Positions 5,941 to 11,036 of a stretch of 11,036 nt of DNA are shown here, piece after piece (within the stretch, counting starts at the first letter, position 1; the number at the start of each line of letters is the position of its first letter). Both the position numbers and the translations under genes were made by a program. Source of the DNA: DATBDM01 sp036269915 (GTDB lineage: Bacteria; Actinomycetota; Thermoleophilia; Solirubrobacterales; Solirubrobacteraceae); NCBI GenBank assembly GCA_036269915.1, contig DATBDM010000228.1:1-11036 (forward strand). Direction: 5' to 3'. The notes below the pieces were generated by a model. That model saw nothing but the letters and a program-made list of their open reading frames with translations. It had not been told where the DNA came from and searched no databases.

Positions 5941-6885
5941 GTGGCCGAGCCCGCGGAGGTCTATCGGCGGCGGCGACTCGTCGCCCTCGGTGCGCTGCTC
6001 GGCGCGGTCGTCGTCGTCGTGGCGGTCACCGCCCTGCTGTCGGGCGGCGGCGGTTCGTCGTCGCAGGCCGCGCGGGAGTCGCCCAAGCTGCCGCCCCCGC
6101 CGCCGCAGCTCCCCCGCGGCGGCCGCGAGATCCTCCCGCGCTACCGGGTCGTCGCGTACTACGGCGCGCCCCAGGACGTCGAGCTCGGCGCGCTTGGCAT
6201 CGGCAGGCCGGACCAGGCGGTCGCCCGGCTGGAGAAGCAGGCCAAGCCCTACGCCGCCGGCGGGCGGCCGGTGATGCCCGTGCTCGAGCTGATCGCGGTC
6301 GTCGCCGCGCACGACCCCGGCGGCGGCGGTCGCTACAACCTGCGCCAGCCCGACTCGGTCATCCGCCGCTACCTCGCGGCCGCGCGGCGCGCGAAGGCAC
6401 TGCTGGTGCTCGACATCCAGCCGGGCCGCTCGGACTTCTTCACGGAGGCGACGCGGCTGCGCAAGTGGCTGCGCCAGCCCGACGTGGGGCTTGCGCTCGA
6501 CCCCGAGTGGCGCGTCACCGACTCGCAGGTCCCCGGGCAGGTCATCGGCCGCGTCGATTCGCGCGAGCTCGACGCGACGACGGCCTGGCTCTCGCAGCTG
6601 ATCACCCGCAACCGGTTGCCGCAGAAGCTCGTGATCATCCACCAGTTCACCGACGACATGGTCGACGAGACCGCGCTCCAGGCGCGCGCGGGCGAGGCGA
6701 TCGTGCTCAATGCCGACGGCTTCGGCACGCGCCCGGTGAAGGTCTCCAAGTACAAGCGCTTCACCCGCCAGGCGCCCGGCTTCGAGCAGGGCTTCAAGCT
6801 CTTCTACAAGGAGGACGTGGGGATGATGACCCCGCGCCAGGTCCTCCGGCTCAAGCCGCCGCCGGACGTCGTCGTCTACGAGTGA
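5941..6885 (+). CDS. Membrane-anchored extracytoplasmic protein of unknown function, probable barrel domain
   Basis: The 314-residue product has a short basic N-terminus (YRRRR), one membrane helix (about 13-33) and a Gly/Ser then Pro-rich linker (34-60). A soluble outside domain follows. That domain alternates strands and helices, with motifs typical of a glycosidase-like (beta/alpha) barrel: VVAYYG (71-75), VLDIQPGRSD (156-165), LDPEWR (186-191), PGQVIG (198-203), IIHQFTDDM (232-240), LNADGFG (256-262) and KLFYKED (286-292). I have a general recollection of similar uncharacterised proteins in other actinobacteria, but no function for them. Conserved Asp/Glu at strand ends (D158, D187, E189, D238, D259) could be catalytic; that is inference. 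The start is fixed by AAGGAG at 5930-5935. It follows the carboxypeptidase by 19 bases, which suggests a cell-wall role. Its stop codon overlaps the end of convergent azlD by 10 bp. Confidence 0.88.
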   Translation: MAEPAEVYRRRRLVALGALLGAVVVVVAVTALLSGGGGSSSQAARESPKLPPPPPQLPRGGREILPRYRVVAYYGAPQDVELGALGIGRPDQAVARLEKQAKPYAAGGRPVMPVLELIAVVAAHDPGGGGRYNLRQPDSVIRRYLAAARRAKALLVLDIQPGRSDFFTEATRLRKWLRQPDVGLALDPEWRVTDSQVPGQVIGRVDSRELDATTAWLSQLITRNRLPQKLVIIHQFTDDMVDETALQARAGEAIVLNADGFGTRPVKVSKYKRFTRQAPGFEQGFKLFYKEDVGMMTPRQVLRLKPPPDVVVYE

Positions 6886-7175
6886 CGCAGCAGCGCGGCG
6901 GTCGCGCCCGCGGCGAGGACGATGACGAGGATCGGGGCGCGGCGCCAGACGAGCACCGCGGCGACGAGGACGGCCGGCAGGCGCGCATCGACCACCACCT
7001 CGCGATCGCCGCCGACCGTCTGGACGACGATCAGCGCGGCGATCACCGGGACGACGACGAGCTCGAGCGAGCCGCCGAGGCCGCCGCCCTGCGGCACGCG
7101 GTCGGCGAGGGCGAGCCCCACCGCCTTGAGCCCGTACGCGCAGCCGCACAGCGCGAGGACCGCCCACCAGCTCAC
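6876..7175 (-). CDS. azlD: AzlD-family branched-chain amino acid transport subunit
   Basis: AzlD is the small membrane partner of AzlC; the pair exports branched-chain amino acids. The product of 99 residues is the family's usual size. It has the expected three to four hydrophobic stretches (about 3-24, 36-53, 63-77, 81-95) and the usual central positions (VPVIAALIV, LPAVLVAAVLVWRR). The GTG start at 7175 overlaps the azlC stop as GTGA and has GGAGG 5 bases upstream (complement of 7181-7185), so the start is well fixed. It ends in TAG at 6878-6876, inside the last codons of the convergent 314-residue gene, leaving no spacer for a terminator. Confidence 0.88.
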   Translation of the reverse strand: MSWWAVLALCGCAYGLKAVGLALADRVPQGGGLGGSLELVVVPVIAALIVVQTVGGDREVVVDARLPAVLVAAVLVWRRAPILVIVLAAGATAALLRHS

Positions 7176-7849
7176 GGCGTCCTCCGGCGCAGGAACGGCA
7201 CGCACGCGAGCACCGACGCCATCACCGGCACCCCGGCCGGCGCGATCGGCACGAGCACGAGCGCCGTCGCCGCGCCCAGCAGCGCCGCGCCGGCCGCGCG
7301 CCGGCCGCCGAGCTGCGGGACCAGCAGCGCGAGGAAGACGGCGGGGAAGATCGCGTCGAGCCCGAGGCTGCGCGGATCCGTCAGCGCGCCGCCCGCCAGG
7401 GCTCCGGCGAGCGTGCCGGCGTTCCAGCAGGCGAGGATCGCCAGACCGGTCGCGAGGAACGCGCGCCGCTTGTCCGGGGCGGCAGGCTGCGCGTGCGCCA
7501 TCGCCGTGGACTCGTCGATGACCAGGTGCGCGGCGACCGCCTGCCGCCGCCGGCCGCCGGCGAGGACCTCGCGCAGGCTCAGCGCGTAGATCGCGTTGCG
7601 GCCCGCGAGCAGCAGCGCCGGCGGCAGCGCGGCCGCGACGCCGCCCCCGGCGCCGATCACCGAGACGAACGTGAACTGGGACGCTCCCGTGAAGGCGACG
7701 AGCGACATCACGCAGGTCTGCGCGACGCTGAACCCGGCCGCGACCGACAGGACGCCGAACGACACCGCGTAGATGCCGGTGGCGACGCCGATCGACGCCG
7801 CGTCGCGGATGATGCGAGAACTGCGCATGGACACGACATGATCGAGCAT
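7172..7849 (-). CDS. azlC: AzlC-family branched-chain amino acid exporter subunit
   Basis: AzlC is the large membrane subunit of the AzlCD exporter, known from azaleucine resistance in Bacillus subtilis. The 225-residue product shows family signatures: TGIYAVSFGVLSVAAG in the first helix, FTGASQFTFV in the second, RNAIYALSLRE after the third, then VIDESTAMA. Several later helices follow, ending in FLRRRTP. Two starts are possible: ATG 7849 (used here) and ATG 7828, seven codons shorter. Neither has a good Shine-Dalgarno. It overlaps azlD by GTGA. It is divergent from an Lrp/AsnC-family gene, an arrangement close to B. subtilis, where the Lrp-like AzlB represses azlCD. Control by that regulator and induction by a branched-chain amino acid are therefore likely, but inferred. 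Confidence 0.92.
   Translation of the reverse strand: MLDHVVSMRSSRIIRDAASIGVATGIYAVSFGVLSVAAGFSVAQTCVMSLVAFTGASQFTFVSVIGAGGGVAAALPPALLLAGRNAIYALSLREVLAGGRRRQAVAAHLVIDESTAMAHAQPAAPDKRRAFLATGLAILACWNAGTLAGALAGGALTDPRSLGLDAIFPAVFLALLVPQLGGRRAAGAALLGAATALVLVPIAPAGVPVMASVLACVPFLRRRTP
7181..7185 (-). promoter_or_regulatory. Ribosome binding site of azlD
   Basis: GGAGG on the minus strand, inside the azlC end and 5 bases before the azlD GTG, fixes the azlD start. Confidence 0.75.
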
Positions 7850-7850
7850 T

Positions 7851-7889
7851 CGAGCGGAAGTTTTCTTGCGTTGTGCTCCACTCCGCTCG
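7851..7889. promoter_or_regulatory. Candidate operator: inverted repeat between azlC and the Lrp-family gene
   Basis: CGAGCGGA (7851-7858) and its exact reverse complement TCCGCTCG (7882-7889) lie 31 bp apart centre to centre, about three helical turns. The 23 bp between them are the most AT-rich part of the spacer (AAGTTTTCTTG at 7859-7869). A possible promoter for the Lrp-type gene (TTGCGT 7866-7871, 17 bp, GGATAT 7889-7894) overlaps it. The position suits a site read by the divergent regulator; binding is inference. Confidence 0.4.
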
Positions 7890-7910
7890 GATATCGGGCA
7901 AGATCCTGTC

Positions 7911-8348
7911 GTGGACCGGATCGATCGCGCCATCATCGACCAGCTGCGCGAGGACGGCCGTCTCTCGAACGTCGAGCTCGCCGCGCGCATCAACCTCTCG
8001 CCCTCGCCGTGCCTGCGCCGGGTGCGGGCGCTCGAGGAGGCGGGGGTCATCCGCGGCTATCACGCGGAGATCGACCCCGCGGCGCTCGACCGCGGCCTCG
8101 AGGTCGCCGTGCTCGTCGAGCTCCACCAGAAGGACCGCGCGACCGTGCAGGAGTTCGAGGACAAGATCGCCGCGATGGACGCGGTGCTCGAATGCCGCCG
8201 CATGTTCGGCCTCCCGGACTACATCATCCGCGTCGCGGTGGCCGACGTCGACGCCTACGAGGCCTTCTACATGAACGAGCTCGCCGAGCTGCCAGGCGTC
8301 GGGCGTGTCAACTCGCAGTTCACGATGAAGCTCGTCAAGGCCCCATGA
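7911..8348 (+). CDS. Lrp/AsnC-family transcriptional regulator
   Basis: The 145-residue product is the standard length and shape of the family. An N-terminal winged helix-turn-helix (about 4-60: DRIDRAIIDQLREDGRLS, then LSPSPCLRRVRALEEAGVI) is followed by a RAM effector-binding domain (about 65-140). The RAM domain holds the G-x-x-D-Y ligand motif (G100-L-P-D103-Y104) and the closing PGVGRVNSQFTMKLV. The GTG at 7911 gives the typical MDRIDRAII start; a TTG at 7866 would add 15 unrelated residues. There is no clear Shine-Dalgarno. It is divergent from azlCD, so it most likely controls amino-acid export, in the manner of AzlB or Lrp, and possibly itself. The HDAC-type gene begins 7 bases after its stop, suggesting one transcript. 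Confidence 0.93.
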   Translation: MDRIDRAIIDQLREDGRLSNVELAARINLSPSPCLRRVRALEEAGVIRGYHAEIDPAALDRGLEVAVLVELHQKDRATVQEFEDKIAAMDAVLECRRMFGLPDYIIRVAVADVDAYEAFYMNELAELPGVGRVNSQFTMKLVKAP

Positions 8349-8355
8349 TGGACCC

Positions 8356-9255
8356 ATGCACGTGTGGACCCACGACCGGTTCCGCTTCCCCCTCCCGCCG
8401 GGCCACCGCTTCCCGATCGACAAGTACGGGCTGCTGCGCGAGCGGGTCGTGGCGGACGGGATCGCCTCCGTCGCCGAGGTGCACGAGCCCGAGCCGGTCG
8501 CCTGGAGCCGCATCGAGGCGGTCCACGAGCGCGGCTGGGTCCGCCGGCTGCGCGCGGGCGAGCTGAGCGTCCGCGAGCAACGCGGGCTCGGGCTGCCGTG
8601 GTCGCCCGCGCTCGTCGAGCGCGGGCGCCGCGCCACCGCCGGCACGGTGCTCGCCGCCCGCTATGCGCTGCGCCACGGCATCGCGATGAACCTCGGCGGC
8701 GGCACGCACCACGCCGGCCGCGCGTGGGGACGCGGGTTCTGCCTGTTCAACGACGTCGGTGTCGCGCTGGAGTGCCTGCGCGCCGACGGCCTCGCCGCCC
8801 GCGCGCTCGTCGTCGACTGCGACGTCCACCAGGGCGACGGCACGGCCGACCTGCTCGGCCCCGACCCCGACGCGTTCACGCTCTCGCTCCACGGCGCGCG
8901 CAACTACCCGTTCCAGCGGATCCCGTCGGACCTCGACGTCGACCTCGAGACCGGGATGGGCGACGACGGCTACCTGACGGCGCTCGACGCCGCCCTGGAG
9001 CACGCGATCCCGCGGGCGGAGGCCGACGTGGCGTTCTACCTGGCGGGCGCCGACCCGTGGGAGGGCGACCGCCTCGGGCGGCTCGCGCTGACCAAGCGCG
9101 GGCTGCTCGAGCGCGACGAGCTGGTGCTCGACCGGCTGCGCGCCACGGGCGCCGCGGTGTGCGTCGTGCTCGCCGGCGGCTACGCCGAGGACGTGCGCGA
9201 CACGGTCGACATCAACGCCGCCACGGCGGCCGCCGTCGCGAGCCGCCTAAGCTAG
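8356..9255 (+). CDS. Histone deacetylase-family Zn hydrolase, class IV (HDAC11)-like
   Basis: This enzyme hydrolyses an acyl-lysine or another N-acyl amide with a zinc ion in the cytosol. The 299-residue product has all active-site residues: H118-H119 in GGGTHHAG, zinc ligands D156 and H158 in DCDVHQGDG, zinc ligand D233 in GADPWEGDRLG, and the tyrosine Y276 in GGY. The stretch EGDRLGRL...RDELVLDRLR closely resembles human HDAC11 as I remember it (EGDRLGGL...RDELVF). The N-terminal LPPGHRFPIDKYGLLRE is typical of short bacterial members. HDAC11 itself prefers long-chain acyl-lysines; whether that holds here is unknown. The ATG at 8356 comes 7 bases after the regulator's stop, with no good Shine-Dalgarno. 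A tRNA gene follows 10 bases after the stop. Acetylpolyamine hydrolases and AcuC are related alternatives. Confidence 0.92.
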   Translation: MHVWTHDRFRFPLPPGHRFPIDKYGLLRERVVADGIASVAEVHEPEPVAWSRIEAVHERGWVRRLRAGELSVREQRGLGLPWSPALVERGRRATAGTVLAARYALRHGIAMNLGGGTHHAGRAWGRGFCLFNDVGVALECLRADGLAARALVVDCDVHQGDGTADLLGPDPDAFTLSLHGARNYPFQRIPSDLDVDLETGMGDDGYLTALDAALEHAIPRAEADVAFYLAGADPWEGDRLGRLALTKRGLLERDELVLDRLRATGAAVCVVLAGGYAEDVRDTVDINAATAAAVASRLS

Positions 9256-9265
9256 AGCGCGGCCC

Positions 9266-9337
9266 GGGGGCGTGGTGCTAACGGGAACACATCGGCTTTG
9301 CAAGCCGAAGTTGGGGGTTCGATTCCCCCCGCCTCCA
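9266..9337 (+). tRNA. tRNA-Ala (anticodon TGC), unusual D arm
   Basis: The 72-base sequence folds as a tRNA. The acceptor stem is GGGGGCG/CGCCTCC with the G3-U70 pair that marks alanine tRNAs. A 5-bp anticodon stem TCGGC/GCCGA carries the loop TTTGCAA (anticodon TGC at 9299-9301). The variable loop has four bases, and a 5-bp GGGGG/CCCCC T stem closes on TTCGATT. The discriminator is A and no CCA is encoded. The D arm is odd: only three pairs (GTG/CAC), a C13-A22 mismatch and T instead of the near-universal A14, though G18, G19 and A21 are kept. It may be a diverged second tRNA-Ala or a degenerating copy. Confidence 0.85.
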
Positions 9338-9371
9338 TCGAAGCCGCCTCATCGTCGCTCGGGGCTGGCTC

Positions 9372-9401
9372 CGGGCCGCGCGGCGGCAACCGCGCGGCCC
9401 G
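9372..9401 (+). terminator. Strong hairpin downstream of the tRNA
   Basis: A perfect 12-bp stem (9372-9383 with 9390-9401) closes on the 6-base loop CGGCAA. It lies 34 bases after the tRNA, and outer arms TCGCTCG/CGAGCGA (9355-9361, 9405-9411) can extend it. No T-run follows, so it may act as a terminator of GC-rich type or as a processing or protective structure. Confidence 0.55.
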
Positions 9402-9416
9402 TGTCGAGCGAGCCGT

Positions 9417-9473
9417 GCCGGACGGCGAGACGTCAGTCCGGGGCAGGTTGAAGCGCCCCGCCGAGCGTCCGGC
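9417..9473. repeat. Nested inverted repeats in the spacer
   Basis: Outer arms GCCGGACG (9417-9424) and CGTCCGGC (9466-9473) enclose inner arms CGGGGC (9439-9444) and GCCCCG (9455-9460) with a 10-base loop. It begins 5 bases after the previous hairpin ends, so the two could form one extended RNA. Confidence 0.45.
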
Positions 9474-9554
9474 TTGAGCTCGCCGCCCGCCCCCCTTGGA
9501 AAGAGCGACCGGTGACCTCACAGGCAGTGTCGGCCGCGGCGGTGCGGGACCTGA

Positions 9555-9573
9555 CAGCGGCGGGATGCCGCTG
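9555..9573 (-). terminator. Hairpin after the acidic-protein gene
   Basis: CAGCGGC and GCCGCTG form a perfect 7-bp stem with a 5-base loop, starting 14 bases beyond the minus-strand TGA at 9590-9588. No T-run is present; position is the main support for calling it the end of the GGDEF/acidic-protein transcript. Confidence 0.4.
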
Positions 9574-9587
9574 GACGGACGTCCGGT

Positions 9588-10151
9588 TCAGCGGTCCCAG
9601 TCGAAGCCGCGCGGCGGCTTCTGCTCGAACCAGAGGCGATCGTGCTCGGGCGTCTCCTGCAGGAACTCCGGCGTCTCCTCGAGCACGTCGTCCTCCTGGG
9701 AGGCAGGCGCGGGCCGCTCCTGCTCGGGCTCGGGCTCGTCGAGCCAGGGATCCTCGTCGTAGCCGGGCGCATCGGCCTCGTGGCCCGCGCTCGGCACCTC
9801 CTCCTCGCCGGCGGGCGGCTCCATCTCGTCCGGCGCGGTGGCGTCCTCGCGCTCGGCGGGCGTGTAGGCCGTCGTCGGCGCGTCGGCGGCGAAGTCCTCC
9901 GGGCCCGGCGCGTCGGGCGGCGGGTGCTCCTCGGTCGCCGGTCCGACGTCGGGTGCGGCGGCCTCGGCCTCGTCGTCGAAGACGTGCTCACCGGTGTCGG
10001 TCGCGGCGGCGGCCGCAGCCGCCTCGTCCTCCTCGCGGCGCGCCGCGGCGCCGAACGCCTCGTTCTCCTGGCGCTCGATCTCGCTGGGGTCGCCGCCGTG
10101 CTGGCGCTTGAGCTCGAGGTGCTCGCGGATGGCGTCGTCAAGCAGTCCCAT
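9588..10151 (-). CDS. Highly acidic hypothetical protein, 187 residues
   Basis: The product starts MGLLDDAIREHLELKR, an amphipathic helix that continues to about residue 65 (HGGDPSEIERQENEAFG, then an acidic/alanine helix). A long low-complexity stretch rich in Glu, Asp, Pro and Ala (about 60-160) is probably disordered. A short conserved-looking tail ends it (EHDRLWFEQKPPRGFDWDR). I associate this head-and-tail pattern with small uncharacterised actinobacterial proteins, from memory only. Well-defined ends joined by a variable acidic linker suggest an adaptor binding two partners; that is inference. There is no signal peptide or membrane segment. The ATG at 10151 comes 15 bases after the stop of the upstream diguanylate cyclase gene, so the two are probably co-transcribed. 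A TAGCCT overlapping that stop (10169-10164) could be an internal promoter. Confidence 0.85.
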   Translation of the reverse strand: MGLLDDAIREHLELKRQHGGDPSEIERQENEAFGAAARREEDEAAAAAAATDTGEHVFDDEAEAAAPDVGPATEEHPPPDAPGPEDFAADAPTTAYTPAEREDATAPDEMEPPAGEEEVPSAGHEADAPGYDEDPWLDEPEPEQERPAPASQEDDVLEETPEFLQETPEHDRLWFEQKPPRGFDWDR

Positions 10152-10166
10152 GCCTCGCCCGAAAGG

Positions 10167-11036
<870 letters not shown>

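Larger units (their letters stand above)
9338..9587. other. Gene-free, structured spacer between the tRNA and a convergent gene
   Basis: I see no convincing protein gene in these 250 bases. They hold two nested inverted-repeat structures (9355-9411 and 9417-9473), a 10-bp palindrome CGGACGTCCG (9576-9585) and a 7-bp hairpin (9555-9573) that probably ends the minus-strand gene. The stretch could be terminators only, or a small structured RNA. Confidence 0.5.

Noticed and set aside
7176..8645. Extended reading frame upstream of azlD on the minus strand
   Set aside because: Only the last 99 codons are azlD. The rest is a shadow of the HDAC, regulator and azlC genes, and the azlD start is fixed by GGAGG and the GTGA overlap.
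9252..9521. Minus-strand ORF of 89 codons ending in GGIEPPTSACKADVFPL
   Set aside because: It is the antisense translation of the tRNA. Peptides of the GGIEPPTSACKA type recur in databases as false predictions over tRNA genes.
9338..9587. tRNA-adjacent integration site (att) or mobile element remnant
   Set aside because: I found no second copy of the tRNA 3' end, no integrase and no base-composition change in the window.
9512..10111. Plus-strand frame opposite the acidic protein
   Set aside because: Its Arg/Pro/Ser runs are the mirror of Asp/Glu/Pro codons on the minus strand, and no ribosome binding site or family pattern is seen.

Overview
The window comes from a very GC-rich genome. Almost every third codon position is G or C, GTG starts are common, genes are tightly packed, and several start codons seem to be read with little or no leader. 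This fits an actinobacterium. The acidic protein starting MGLLDDAIREHLELKR is a type I associate with Thermoleophilia/Solirubrobacterales, but that placement is inference. I see no insertion sequence, phage gene, CRISPR array or other mobile DNA.

Left part (1-3862): the last codons of a probable 2-oxoacid dehydrogenase E1 beta subunit overlap the E2 acyltransferase gene, whose lipoyl domain carries the DK lipoylation site. A strong hairpin follows E2. An unrecognised gene then runs on the minus strand (1424-2158). Divergent from it are lipB and lipA, overlapping by GTGA, which make and attach the lipoyl group that E2 needs.

Middle (3914-6885): an apparent four-gene plus-strand operon for envelope proteins. 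It holds a rhomboid intramembrane protease, a 60-residue two-helix membrane protein, a D,D-carboxypeptidase of the PBP5 type, and a membrane-anchored 314-residue protein of unknown function with strongly patterned motifs.

Right-middle (6876-9255): azlC and azlD (branched-chain amino acid efflux) run on the minus strand. They are divergent from an Lrp/AsnC-family regulator, with an 8-bp inverted repeat between the two starts. The regulator is followed after 7 bases by a histone-deacetylase-fold enzyme whose residues resemble class IV (HDAC11-like) enzymes. The azlD stop and the 314-residue gene's stop overlap by 10 bp.

Right end (9256-11036): a tRNA-Ala(TGC) gene with an unusual D arm is followed by about 250 bases without a gene, holding two nested inverted-repeat structures. 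A minus-strand pair comes next: a diguanylate cyclase with GAF and GGEEM domains, cut by the right edge, and a very acidic 187-residue protein downstream of it.

Most of the window is housekeeping. The parts least explained by known biology are the 314-residue envelope protein and its operon, the unrecognised 1424-2158 gene, the class IV HDAC-like enzyme beside an Lrp regulator, and the structured spacer after the tRNA.
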